NCBI RefSeq assembly: GCF_009938165.1
Contig: NZ_AP019649.1
Coordinates: 2,604,001-2,668,000 of the forward strand
Length of the DNA: 64,000 nucleotides
Direction: 5' to 3'
Source of the DNA: Vibrio taketomensis
GTDB taxonomy: Bacteria; Pseudomonadota; Gammaproteobacteria; Enterobacterales; Vibrionaceae
The notes under the pieces were generated by a model, which was not told where the DNA came from, made no database searches, and worked only from the letters and a program-made list of their open reading frames with translations. The position numbers were made by a program, and so were the translations under genes. Positions 31,329-40,217 of the stretch are shown in pieces; position 1 is the stretch's first letter, and every line of letters starts with the position of its first letter.

Positions 31329-34300
31329 TTAGTTAAATTCAAACTGATACAACAGATCGACCGCACTATCTAAGCCCGATACCGCTTCAAGATAGAGATC
31401 CTTCATTAAGCGATAACGCACGGTAAATTCACCGACAGAATCAAAGATCCCAACGCCATATTTAACCTGTAGCCCCGGAAGCACATAACCACTCACGGTT
31501 ACCTGTGAATCATCACCCGATCCTGCTGTATCTAATTGTAGATCTTGCACACCAAAAGCTTCACCGATCTCGCCAACCACTTTACCGCTTTTCGCCAAAC
31601 TCAAACCAATTAAGGTGGTCGTCATCGCATTGCCACCTGATTCACCATCAATATCTTGGCCTCGCAATAGGTATGACAGAGCATTTGCCTGCGGCATGGT
31701 TGGGTTGGAGAAAATCGTTAATGTTGGTTCATCAGCCGGCCCAACCACCTTCACCCCGGCAGTCACGTCATCCTGTGTGTTCTCAGGGTTACGAATTGCG
31801 GTAATCTGTACATAAGGCTGATCGACTGGACCATTCATTAAGATCTTACCCTCGGAAATCAACAAATCCTGACCAAATGAAGAGTATTCACCATTAACGA
31901 TATTGATTTCACCGGTCACAAACGGACCTTTGTTTTTCTGGGTAACTTTCAAGCGTCCTTCCAAGTTACCTTCCAGACCAAACGCCGATAATTTGAAATC
32001 ATCACCAATATCAATACGAATATTGCTCTCGAAATCAAATGGCACGGCGCTCTTTTCTTGGATCGGTTTGCGTTGTGCATCAACCAACACTAAGTCTTTT
32101 GACACACTCACCGCACTTGGTGGTAGTTCATCAATGACAATGCGCCCCCACGGTAGCGAAATTTTGCCATCAATCGAGGCTTGGTGAGGGCCTGCTGTCA
32201 GCGTCATATCGGGTATCACTTTAACTTTCACCATCGGTGGTACCACGACTTTTAGCTCATCGGCAAATACTCGTACGTGACTGCGCCACGCCGCGAGGTC
32301 TTGCCAGTCACCATCACCACTGACATTTAAAACCCCATCGGGGGTTTTCAACGCCGCAGAGACCGCTGCATTGTAGCCGGTGAAGTCAATCGCAATTCGA
32401 CCAGAGTCCACCTCTATTGGAGAGATATCACCTTTTAACAGCACATCATCAACCACAAACTGACCATTGACTTGTGGATGTAACAGCGGACCAGATATCT
32501 TCAAATCCGTTTCTATATTCGATTTGAGCTGACTGTATTCACCCACCAGCGGGCTGAGAAAATCAAGATTGAAACGGCCAAGCGTCAAACGACCATCAAT
32601 TTGTTTGTTCTCCACTCGCATATCTGGAATGGTTACCTCACCACTCAAATCGCCATTATCGGTAACATCGAGCATCCAATCCGCTTTCAATACGTTATCA
32701 GCGATAGAGGCATTGACCTTGGCGCTTTCCCAACCAAAGACCAGCGGTTGATCAAATTGTTGTGTCACGTTGCCCTTAGGCATCGTCAGCGACGCTTTTA
32801 ATTCTGGTACCTGATTTTGTGCCCATTTTGCCCAGACTTGACCATCTAACGATCCTGTTAAACTGGTCTTCTCAGGCAAAAACATACTGACTTGCTTCAA
32901 GGCAAATTGATTGATCGAAAGCTGAGCTTCACCGCTTTGCCCCACTTTGATCGTTTCATCTAAACAAACCGAAGCGCCCTTTTGTCGCCAACAATGAGCG
33001 CCCACTGTTGCCTGCTCAGTCGCGCTATCAAAGCCCAACTCGGTGGCGTCCTCTAAACGCCATTCCCCTTGTTCAGTATCAAACTGCATGCGTTGCAATT
33101 GGCCAACCCAGTTAAAAGCAGGACTGGTGGTATAGCTGCCACTGATAGCCAAACTAGTCGAAACAATCGGTGAATTCACATCCAACGTCACTTCATGCGC
33201 TTGCTCTGTCCCGGATGCTTGTAAGTCAATCGTCTTAATCTCATTGCCTTGAACATTCACACCTTGCACTTGCAAAGACGCATTACCATGCGGTGCTGGC
33301 AGAGGTACCACATCGGCTTGAAGCTTGGCAGAAGCAACTTGCACCTCATTACGCCAATCGATGCCATTGACATCCAATGCCATCACAACTTCTGGTTCAG
33401 CGAACTTACCGCTCATTTGGATAGAACCAAGCGCACTCCCTTTCAATTCCGGCACTGTCTTAGCAAGCTCAGGCAGTTGCAACTGAATGTCCATATTCCA
33501 CTGCTGCTCTAATTTACCCTTAGCGGTAATAGAATTAGGGCCATGAGATAACACCAAACTCGGTGTGTTAAGCGAAACAATCCCTTTACCTTTGCGATCA
33601 GAGACATCTAGTGACCCAACGATATTGAGTGGGTATTGGCGCAACATGCCATCGATATCTAGCATCGGGACAAATACATGCCAACCGCCTTGTCCGGTTA
33701 GATTTCCTGACGTCCGCAGTTTGCCACTAATATTGCCTTCTGCCTGCTGCCAATAAAGCCCAGGCTGAATATTGGACATCACCAAATCCGCGCTCCAATT
33801 GAGAGGCGCATCCCAGTTGACCATCCCTTTACCCGTTACCTCACCACCTAGTGATTTCAGCGATAAGTTGGATAAATTGATTTGGGAGAGATTCCCTTTG
33901 CCTTTTAAGTCGAGCGCAACATCAGGTATTTGTTGACCTTGCACAGCTCCATTTAATCCAAGCTGATACCCCTTTAATGAACCGTTAGCACTAAAGCGCT
34001 TTATTTGCGCTTTGTAGTCGGCTGTGCCTTTAAACGGCCACTGAACATTACCTTGAGTTAAAGTCACATCGAAGGGTAATTGGGGATCAAGCGGCTGCAA
34101 TTGCCCATCTATCTTCGCAGAGATTAACTTGCTTAGCTGCGCATCCAGCTGCAGCTTTTCAACACTCCCCGTAGCAGTGAGCTTAAGCTGTTGCCCCTGC
34201 AATGGGTCAATCGCTAAGCGAGCATTTAAGGTGGCATCCAACGGATATTTTTGCGCCAATGTAATATCACCGAATAACGATGCGGTGACTTCTGGCATCA

Positions 34301-35081
34301 CTAATTCGAGCTTTGCAATCTCAACCTTAGACTCATGCGCACGCGCCGATAGACCGAGGTGGTTAACAATCACCGGTGATGCCTGTTTTAATTGAAAGTC
34401 ATTGATATCTAACTGCGCGACATCTATAGATAGCGGCAATACCACTTCTGGTAACACAATTGCCGTCGCTTTATCTTCTGCTTTGGCATTCGAAGTTGGC
34501 TCAGGCGTTGACGGAGCCAACGAGAGATGCGGGCTCTGCAGAAGCGTCGGATGAATGGTTAACTGACTGCCTTGCCAAGTTAAACTCGTCGCAAAAGACT
34601 CCCAATCGATATGGTTACCCAATATATTGAGATTGATATCATCAAGTGTCGCTTTCGTGATTTGTAGCGGTACCGGAGTTGAAAGCACACTGTTGTTATC
34701 GGTTGCCTCAGGCTCTTCCGTCGTCGATTCGGCAACGGAAGTTAAATCAAACGTCACCCCTTGAACTGCAAGCTCATCCACGCAAATGCTGGGTTTAGCT
34801 AAACAACCAACACTGGTACTTAATGTCAGTGAATTGACCGATGTATCAATGTGCAATTGAGGATCTTGGTAACGTACATCGCGCAAAGTAAAACTAGGGA
34901 ATATACGACCTTGATAATCACCAATGGTCAATTGCGGTACAAAACGGTCAGCAAGCCAAACCACCGCACCGAGCCCCGACTGAGTAAACAGCAAGCCGCC
35001 CAAAGCAACCACTAAGCTCAGTACAATCAATAACAAAAATAAAGATAGCCACTTTGACCACTTAATTACCACTTTGGTCAT
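31329..35081 (-). CDS. tamB: Translocation and assembly module subunit TamB
   Basis: 1250 residues, an AsmA-like bridging protein of the envelope. An N-terminal signal anchor (about residues 8-31) is followed by a very long beta-rich region. The conserved C-terminal TamB domain (DUF490) includes FGLEGNLEGRLKVTQ, INIVNGEYSSFGQDLLISEGKILMNG in pieces, and a final beta signal ending LLYQFEFN. It works with TamA and in phospholipid transport between membranes. Its ATG overlaps the tamA stop by 4 bp. Confidence 0.95.
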   Translation of the reverse strand: MTKVVIKWSKWLSLFLLLIVLSLVVALGGLLFTQSGLGAVVWLADRFVPQLTIGDYQGRIFPSFTLRDVRYQDPQLHIDTSVNSLTLSTSVGCLAKPSICVDELAVQGVTFDLTSVAESTTEEPEATDNNSVLSTPVPLQITKATLDDINLNILGNHIDWESFATSLTWQGSQLTIHPTLLQSPHLSLAPSTPEPTSNAKAEDKATAIVLPEVVLPLSIDVAQLDINDFQLKQASPVIVNHLGLSARAHESKVEIAKLELVMPEVTASLFGDITLAQKYPLDATLNARLAIDPLQGQQLKLTATGSVEKLQLDAQLSKLISAKIDGQLQPLDPQLPFDVTLTQGNVQWPFKGTADYKAQIKRFSANGSLKGYQLGLNGAVQGQQIPDVALDLKGKGNLSQINLSNLSLKSLGGEVTGKGMVNWDAPLNWSADLVMSNIQPGLYWQQAEGNISGKLRTSGNLTGQGGWHVFVPMLDIDGMLRQYPLNIVGSLDVSDRKGKGIVSLNTPSLVLSHGPNSITAKGKLEQQWNMDIQLQLPELAKTVPELKGSALGSIQMSGKFAEPEVVMALDVNGIDWRNEVQVASAKLQADVVPLPAPHGNASLQVQGVNVQGNEIKTIDLQASGTEQAHEVTLDVNSPIVSTSLAISGSYTTSPAFNWVGQLQRMQFDTEQGEWRLEDATELGFDSATEQATVGAHCWRQKGASVCLDETIKVGQSGEAQLSINQFALKQVSMFLPEKTSLTGSLDGQVWAKWAQNQVPELKASLTMPKGNVTQQFDQPLVFGWESAKVNASIADNVLKADWMLDVTDNGDLSGEVTIPDMRVENKQIDGRLTLGRFNLDFLSPLVGEYSQLKSNIETDLKISGPLLHPQVNGQFVVDDVLLKGDISPIEVDSGRIAIDFTGYNAAVSAALKTPDGVLNVSGDGDWQDLAAWRSHVRVFADELKVVVPPMVKVKVIPDMTLTAGPHQASIDGKISLPWGRIVIDELPPSAVSVSKDLVLVDAQRKPIQEKSAVPFDFESNIRIDIGDDFKLSAFGLEGNLEGRLKVTQKNKGPFVTGEINIVNGEYSSFGQDLLISEGKILMNGPVDQPYVQITAIRNPENTQDDVTAGVKVVGPADEPTLTIFSNPTMPQANALSYLLRGQDIDGESGGNAMTTTLIGLSLAKSGKVVGEIGEAFGVQDLQLDTAGSGDDSQVTVSGYVLPGLQVKYGVGIFDSVGEFTVRYRLMKDLYLEAVSGLDSAVDLLYQFEFN

Positions 35082-36793
35082 AGTTCAGGCCCTAAAGTAA
35101 AATGTATTTGGAATTCATCACCTGGGTTCGCATCTAGCCCCCAAGCGAAATCGAGTCGCACCGGCCCCACCGGTGATGCCCAGCGAATACCCACGCCGAC
35201 GCCGCGTTTGAAATCCGGCTTATCGTTAAACGCATCACCGTAGTCGTAAAACACCGCACCCCACCAGTTGCCCGTGACTCGATAGTTGTATTCTAACGAC
35301 GTGACTGCCACGAACTTGGCACCGGTTAACGCACCGCTGCTATCACGAGGAGAGATCGACTCGTAGCCATAACCACGCAGGTTATTATCACCACCAGCAA
35401 AGAAACGCAGTGATGGCGACAACTTGTCAAAATCATCCACTATGTTGGCACCACCACCAATACGGAAAATACCTCGATGGTTCTCACCCAGACTACGAAT
35501 CCAAGACATGCCACCTATCACGCGCAGCACATCTGTTTCAGACATCGCCTTTGAATTACCGTATTCCAAAGTTAAGGTCTGTTTATCGCCCCATGTTGGC
35601 ATGGCTCCACCACGAGCTCGAGTGCGGTTAAATGAAATACCCGGCAATAAGAATTGAGCATTATCATCTTGAATACCTTGCTCATAGTTTTCTAATAGAT
35701 AACGAATAAACACCGTGCGGTGCCAACCATTATCTAGCGTCCAATGGCGTTCCAGCGCCAAATTAGACTCAATACTTTTGGTATCTCGATTGTCGACATT
35801 CTTCATTCCGTACTGAATGCGATAGTAGTCATTCAACACGTCTTCGAGTGGAATACGATAACTGGCAGTAATGGTTTGCTCGGGCTTAGACAGTGAAAAA
35901 CTGCTATCAAAACTGTGGCCGCGTGAATTCACCCACGGTTTTTTCCATTTGAGCGAGCCACGTACCCCAACGTCTGTAGAATAACCAAGACCGGTTTCTA
36001 GCTGGTTACGCGCTTGCGGAGCCAATGTCACCTTAATCGGTAATTCACGCCCCTGCCCCAAGTAACTCAAATCAGGCTCAACAAATACCGAAGAAAACCA
36101 GTCTGTATTGGATAGGTTTTGGTTGTACTCTCCAATGTCGGTGACCAAATATGGGTCGCCTTGTTTGTAGGGCTCTAATGAATGCACACGCGTTAGGTCA
36201 ATTTGGCTCCCCGTAACCATGGTTTGGCCAAAGTGATAGCGAATACCGCTGTCATAATGCATATCAATATAAGCTTGATTGAGCTCTGGAGAGACTTCTA
36301 ATCGACTGACTTTAAAGTCACCTTCAAAGTAACCTTTTTGTAGAGCCAAATTACGAATGCTTGATTTAAGCGCATCATACTGCCCTTGATTTAAACGCTT
36401 GCCCTGCTTTAACCCACTATTTTTGACTAAATTGCTAAAGTCCTTATCTTGCGCGGCCTCACCTTCAAACTGAATATCTAAATCTTCAATTAGCACCGGA
36501 GGCCCCGGTGTGACTTTTACAATCAACTCACCGCCATCATCAGCGGTGCGAAAATCAAATTGAGGGTGATAGTAACCAAGCGCATTAAGAGCCTCGGTAA
36601 TACTGCGTTCTAAACGCGCTTGAAAGCGCAGAGAGGTGTCATATTCTTTTTTAGGGATAGATGAAAGGTAAACATCCACATTGTCTTTAACCGATCCTTT
36701 CAATCCTTGAATGGATAAATCGATGTCACTAGCCTTGGCCACACTTGCAAACAAGAGCGACGACGTAACAATGGCTAAAGACTTTTTTATCAT
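35078..36793 (-). CDS. tamA: Translocation and assembly module subunit TamA
   Basis: 571 residues, outer-membrane Omp85 family. Signal peptide (KKSLAIVTSSLLFASVAKA), three POTRA domains over about residues 22-260, then a 16-strand barrel. The barrel loop L6 motif appears as LRGYGYE in GGDNNLRGYGYESISPRD. C-terminal strand ends IHFTLGPEL. First gene of the tamA-tamB-ytfP operon, translationally coupled to tamB. Confidence 0.95.
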   Translation of the reverse strand: MIKKSLAIVTSSLLFASVAKASDIDLSIQGLKGSVKDNVDVYLSSIPKKEYDTSLRFQARLERSITEALNALGYYHPQFDFRTADDGGELIVKVTPGPPVLIEDLDIQFEGEAAQDKDFSNLVKNSGLKQGKRLNQGQYDALKSSIRNLALQKGYFEGDFKVSRLEVSPELNQAYIDMHYDSGIRYHFGQTMVTGSQIDLTRVHSLEPYKQGDPYLVTDIGEYNQNLSNTDWFSSVFVEPDLSYLGQGRELPIKVTLAPQARNQLETGLGYSTDVGVRGSLKWKKPWVNSRGHSFDSSFSLSKPEQTITASYRIPLEDVLNDYYRIQYGMKNVDNRDTKSIESNLALERHWTLDNGWHRTVFIRYLLENYEQGIQDDNAQFLLPGISFNRTRARGGAMPTWGDKQTLTLEYGNSKAMSETDVLRVIGGMSWIRSLGENHRGIFRIGGGANIVDDFDKLSPSLRFFAGGDNNLRGYGYESISPRDSSGALTGAKFVAVTSLEYNYRVTGNWWGAVFYDYGDAFNDKPDFKRGVGVGIRWASPVGPVRLDFAWGLDANPGDEFQIHFTLGPEL

Positions 36794-36959
36794 GGCTGAG
36801 CAACACTATTTTTATTGATTTTGAGCATTTATTTGTACTTAAGTGACCTCAAGAGGCTTGAGTATCTACATAAATCATAACGTGACTTATACGATTCGTC
36901 TGTATTAAAAGTGTTAAACATCCCGTCTTAAAGAAGGATAACTTAACAAGGAAAATGGC

Positions 36960-37583
36960 ATGCTAGACAAACAAACCCTTATATCATCAGACTCTGCACT
37001 ACCCGGTCGCAATGAACCGCTCAAGATTGATGATTTACATTTCGTTAATGGCTCAGAGCTCAAAGCGCCATTAAAAGATAACCAACAGCAAGTTCTCTTT
37101 GGCATGGGCTGTTTTTGGGGGGCTGAGCGCTTATTTTGGCAACTTGAAGGCGTGGTTAGCACTTCTGTCGGTTATGCGGGAGGCTTTACACCAAACCCAA
37201 CTTACGAGGAAGTATGTAGTGGCCAAACTGCGCATGCTGAAGTTGTGCGTGTGGTATTTGAACCGGAAATGATCAGTTTGGAAACTTTACTGCGTGTTTT
37301 TTGGGAGCGACACGATCCAACTCAAGGTATGCGCCAAGGAAATGATCGCGGAACCCAATATCGCTCCGCCATTTATGTCTACACACCAGAGCAACTCGAT
37401 TACGCGCAGCAAAGCCAGAATGCCTACCAAACTCTGCTCGGCACCACACCCATCACCACAGAGATAACTTTTGCCGACAACTACTACTTCGCTGAGAGTT
37501 ATCATCAGCAATATTTAGCCAAAAATCCTAATGGATATTGTGGCTTAGGCGGTACTGGGGTGTGCTTTCCTCCCACTGTCTAG
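36960..37583 (+). CDS. msrA: Peptide methionine (S)-S-oxide reductase
   Basis: 207 residues. Repairs methionine-S-sulfoxide in proteins. Catalytic motif [18 protein letters not shown] with the nucleophilic Cys near residue 52, then [18 protein letters not shown] and [21 protein letters not shown]. The resolving cysteines are near the C terminus ([15 protein letters not shown]). Divergent from tamA. ATG at 36960 with AAGGAAAA before it. Confidence 0.95.
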   Translation: MLDKQTLISSDSALPGRNEPLKIDDLHFVNGSELKAPLKDNQQQVLFGMGCFWGAERLFWQLEGVVSTSVGYAGGFTPNPTYEEVCSGQTAHAEVVRVVFEPEMISLETLLRVFWERHDPTQGMRQGNDRGTQYRSAIYVYTPEQLDYAQQSQNAYQTLLGTTPITTEITFADNYYFAESYHQQYLAKNPNGYCGLGGTGVCFPPTV

Positions 37584-37720
37584 TCGACGATGGTCTGGCT
37601 AGTGGATTCGCATTTTGAGTATATACTTTAGTTGCAGACCAACCCGATGCAAAAGATGGCGCTCTCATCCCCATTAGCCATCAGTGCATTTAAGGGTAAA
37701 AACAACAACAGGAAGAAATA

Positions 37721-38272
37721 ATGAAAAATAAAACTCTGCTAGCACTGGCAATTGCCTGCGCTCCGATGCTTGCCTCTGCGCACAATCTAACCTTGGGTCA
37801 GGCAACACCAACTGTCAACGTCGCTGAATATGGCGAGATCTTAGTAAAAGACAAAGATGCGGTTTACCAAGCATGGAGTACCAATGACATGTTGGGTAAG
37901 GTTCGCGTGATTCAAGCAATTGCAGGACGCAGCAATTCAAAAGAAATGAATGCACCGCTAATGGCCGCTATTACCGCCGCTCAATTCCCGGCAGATGCCT
38001 ACCAAACCACCACGATTATCAATCAAGATGATGCGATTTGGGGTACGGGTTCATTTGTAAAATCATCAGCACAAGATAGCAAAATGGAATTTCCTTGGTC
38101 TTCAATGGTGCTAGATGAACACGGCCTGGTTGCACAAGCGTGGCAATTAAAGCCTGAATCATCTGCAATCATCGTACAAGACAAGCAAGGCTCGGTATTA
38201 TTCGTAAAAGAAGGGGCTCTGTCTGAGGCTGAAGTGAAACAAGTTCTTGAGTTAGTAGCGCAAAATTTATAA
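37721..38272 (+). CDS. ytfJ: YtfJ-family periplasmic protein
   Basis: 183 residues, signal peptide NKTLLALAIACAPMLASAHN. The YtfJ family has a thioredoxin-like fold without a CxxC pair; the usual YtfJ stretches GKVRVIQAIAGRSNSKEMN and WSSMVLDEHG are seen. Function unknown. Ends at the palindromic terminator that also looks like the Zur operator of the next operon. Confidence 0.85.
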   Translation: MKNKTLLALAIACAPMLASAHNLTLGQATPTVNVAEYGEILVKDKDAVYQAWSTNDMLGKVRVIQAIAGRSNSKEMNAPLMAAITAAQFPADAYQTTTIINQDDAIWGTGSFVKSSAQDSKMEFPWSSMVLDEHGLVAQAWQLKPESSAIIVQDKQGSVLFVKEGALSEAEVKQVLELVAQNL

Positions 38273-38287
38273 ACAGCTAAATTTTCC

Positions 38288-38322
38288 CTGACGTTTAAAA
38301 ACGGAGTTGTTATAGTATAACA
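38288..38322 (+). promoter_or_regulatory. Zur box overlapping the -10 element of the zinc locus promoter
   Basis: TGTTATAGTATAACA (38308-38322) matches the gammaproteobacterial Zur core TGTTATA-N-TATAACA exactly. A sigma-70-like promoter fits the same place: CTGACG (38288-38293), 17-bp spacer, TATAGT (38311-38316). Zur bound here would cover the -10 element, giving zinc-dependent repression of the five downstream genes. Promoter assignment is an inference. Confidence 0.7.
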
Positions 38323-38335
38323 ACTCCGTTTTTTT
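38297..38335 (+). terminator. Terminator of ytfJ (palindrome shared with a Zur-like operator)
   Basis: A perfect inverted repeat with 18-bp arms (38297-38314 and 38316-38333) around a single central G at 38315, ending in seven T (38329-38335). It fits an intrinsic terminator for ytfJ, and the core is also a Zur box. Confidence 0.7.
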
Positions 38336-38352
38336 ATTGGTTGAAGAATTGA

Positions 38353-38646
38353 ATGCCACGCTTTCACTTCATTGCAGGACGCAAACTGATGATTGTATTT
38401 TGTACAATCACTCTTGTGCTGTGGACCAATTTTGCGGTTATTCATCACCAGCTTGATCTCGATAAAACTCATCACGAGCACCATCATTGCCAGCTTTTTG
38501 CTAGCACAATGCATGGCGCCAAATCGAGCTTACCGAAGCTGATACTCAATCATTCACCTGAACCTCCACCTTCGCTTGCTGACTACCACTACATGACGGT
38601 TCCGGTGATCGCGCAAATCGCTCGCGCACCGCCTAAACTTATCTAA
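38353..38646 (+). CDS. DUF2607-type small membrane protein of the zinc locus
   Basis: 97 residues. One N-terminal hydrophobic segment (about 12-30, IVFCTITLVLWTNFAVI) and then a His-rich stretch HHQLDLDKTHHEHHHCQLF. The His/Cys cluster could bind metal. Resembles the Vibrionaceae DUF2607 family. First gene after the Zur-like promoter, so probably zinc-repressed. The ribosome-binding site is weak (GAAG); an alternative start at 38389 would leave the membrane segment intact. Function unknown. Confidence 0.65.
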   Translation: MPRFHFIAGRKLMIVFCTITLVLWTNFAVIHHQLDLDKTHHEHHHCQLFASTMHGAKSSLPKLILNHSPEPPPSLADYHYMTVPVIAQIARAPPKLI

Positions 38647-38753
38647 ATACAAACAGTTAATTTTTACTAACCCAATTACCTGAGGTGTACGTTTTAATCG
38701 CGCATCGTTGCCAATATCACGACATCGTTTTAAATAAGTTCTAGGAAAACAGA

Positions 38754-39446
38754 ATGAATAAGATTTCTTCGATCGCACTGGCGGTTGGTTTTACTCTATC
38801 TACCTCATCATTTGCTCAAGATGATTTTCGCCAACACGATGCTCACGTGCATGGTGTAGTTGAGTTTAACATTGCCCAAGACAGTAATGAGCTACTGGTC
38901 GAGATCACTGCACCTGGTGCCGATGTGGTGGGCTTTGAGCACGCCCCTGAAACGGATGCGCAAAAACAAGCGTTAACACAAGCCATCGCGCAACTTAAAC
39001 AACCACAACAAATTCTGACCTTGGCTCCTGCGGCAAAATGCGATGTGGAACATATCGCCGTGAATCATACATTGGGTCACTCTGAGCACCACGACCACGA
39101 CCACGAGCACGACCACGACCATGACCATGACCATGACCATGACCATGGCCATGACCATCATGATGATCACCAACATCATAACCATCAAGAAAAACATGCC
39201 GATCACCACGATGAACATCATGGCCATGAAGGGCACGATGATCATGCTGATCACGAAAAAGGTGGGCATGGTGAATTCACTATCGAATATCACTACCAAT
39301 GTGGTGATATCAACAAGCTCAATGCTATCGAGACCACTTGGTTTAGCCAGTTCCCGAGCACAGAGAAAGTGCATGCCAATGTGCTAACCGATACTGCGCA
39401 GACTGCCGTAGAGCTAAGCCCAAGCAGTACAGCGATCAAACTATAA
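38754..39446 (+). CDS. zrgA: His-rich periplasmic zinc-binding protein, DUF2796 (ZrgA-like)
   Basis: 230 residues. Signal peptide NKISSIALAVGFTLSTSSFA, mature QDDFRQHDAHVHGVVEFNIAQ, the DUF2796 start. About residues 107-175 form a His/Asp-rich region with alternating HD repeats, expected to bind several zinc ions. The C-terminal part has FTIEYHYQCGDINKLNAIETTWF and a second conserved Cys. In V. cholerae a five-gene locus named zrgABCDE with such a protein supports growth in low zinc. The role is zinc capture; the direction of transport is not evident from the sequence. Confidence 0.85.
   Translation: MNKISSIALAVGFTLSTSSFAQDDFRQHDAHVHGVVEFNIAQDSNELLVEITAPGADVVGFEHAPETDAQKQALTQAIAQLKQPQQILTLAPAAKCDVEHIAVNHTLGHSEHHDHDHEHDHDHDHDHDHDHGHDHHDDHQHHNHQEKHADHHDEHHGHEGHDDHADHEKGGHGEFTIEYHYQCGDINKLNAIETTWFSQFPSTEKVHANVLTDTAQTAVELSPSSTAIKL
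39090..39155 (+). repeat. Hexanucleotide tandem repeat CAYGAC coding for His-Asp
   Basis: About eleven near-perfect copies of CACGAC or CATGAC in frame within the His-rich region, with a shift from CACGAC to CATGAC midway and single GAG/GGC variants. It can expand or contract without a frameshift. Confidence 0.85.
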
Positions 39447-39453
39447 TCAAACC

Positions 39454-39481
39454 ATGAGCTTGGTCGATACACCAAGCTCAT
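39454..39481 (+). other. Intercistronic stem-loop between zrgA and the ABC ATPase gene
   Basis: Perfect 11-bp stem ATGAGCTTGGT / ACCAAGCTCAT with a 6-base loop (CGATAC) and no T run, 8 bp after the zrgA stop codon. It looks like an RNA 3'-end stabiliser or processing barrier, not a terminator. Confidence 0.6.
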
Positions 39482-39509
39482 ATCGTCTCAACATTCGTTG
39501 GAATATTCG

Positions 39510-40217
39510 ATGGATACTATTTCGCCATCTAAAGTGATCGAACTTCGCCAAGCAAGCTTTGCTTGGTCGGAGAATCATTCACCCACTCTTATCATTGAAG
39601 ATTTGCAGGTACAGCGCGGTGAACACCTATTTATTAAAGGCCCGAGTGGCTGTGGTAAATCGACACTATTAGGGTTGTTGACTGGCATTAATCAAATTCA
39701 ATCTGGTTCACTTTCAGTGTTAGGCCAAGACCTAAGCCTGTTAACCAGTGCTCAACGCGATCGTTTTCGCGCTGACAACATTGGCTACATTTTTCAACAG
39801 TTCAACTTATTGCCGTATCTTAATGTGGTTGAAAATGTCACTTTACCTTGTCAATTCTCGACATTGCGACGTGAGCACGCGGGCAAACACCCTGAACAAA
39901 TGGCCAAAGCCTTGCTGCATAAATTGCACTTAAGTGAACACCTACTGCATAAACCCGTAGTTGAGCTCAGTATTGGTCAACAACAGAGGGTCGCCGCAGC
40001 AAGAGCCTTAATTGGTCACCCACAATTAATCATTGCTGATGAACCAACATCGTCACTCGATCATGAAAACCGAACCGCATTTATTGAGCTGTTACTTGAG
40101 CAAGTCAATCACGTTAACGCGACACTCATTTTTGTCAGTCATGATCCAACATTAGAGCCACTGTTCGACCGAAGCCTCGATCTACGACAAATCAACCAAG
40201 CAGGAGTCGAACAATGA
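39510..40217 (+). CDS. ABC transporter ATP-binding protein of the zinc locus (MacB/LolD type)
   Basis: 235 residues. Walker A GPSGCGKST, Q-loop FQQFNLLPYLNVVENVTLP, signature LSIGQQQRVA (the usual LSGGQQQRVA with Ile for Gly), Walker B LIIADEPTSSLD, H-loop FVSHD. The Q-loop context is that of the LolD/MacB (type VII) class. Start ATG 39510, with GGA at 39500-39502; the frame also has TTG at 39498. Overlaps the permease gene by 4 bp, so they are coupled. Confidence 0.88.
   Translation: MDTISPSKVIELRQASFAWSENHSPTLIIEDLQVQRGEHLFIKGPSGCGKSTLLGLLTGINQIQSGSLSVLGQDLSLLTSAQRDRFRADNIGYIFQQFNLLPYLNVVENVTLPCQFSTLRREHAGKHPEQMAKALLHKLHLSEHLLHKPVVELSIGQQQRVAAARALIGHPQLIIADEPTSSLDHENRTAFIELLLEQVNHVNATLIFVSHDPTLEPLFDRSLDLRQINQAGVEQ

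Noticed and set aside
32569..34395. Several plus-strand ORFs opposite tamB
   Set aside because: Unrelated short frames opposite an intact 1250-codon gene; no ribosome-binding sites.
39090..39155. Repeats considered as a CRISPR-like array
   Set aside because: 6-bp in-frame coding units without spacers.
38973..39374. Antisense Met/Val-rich ORF opposite the His-rich gene
   Set aside because: A mirror of the CAYGAC repeat; no ribosome-binding site and low-complexity composition.
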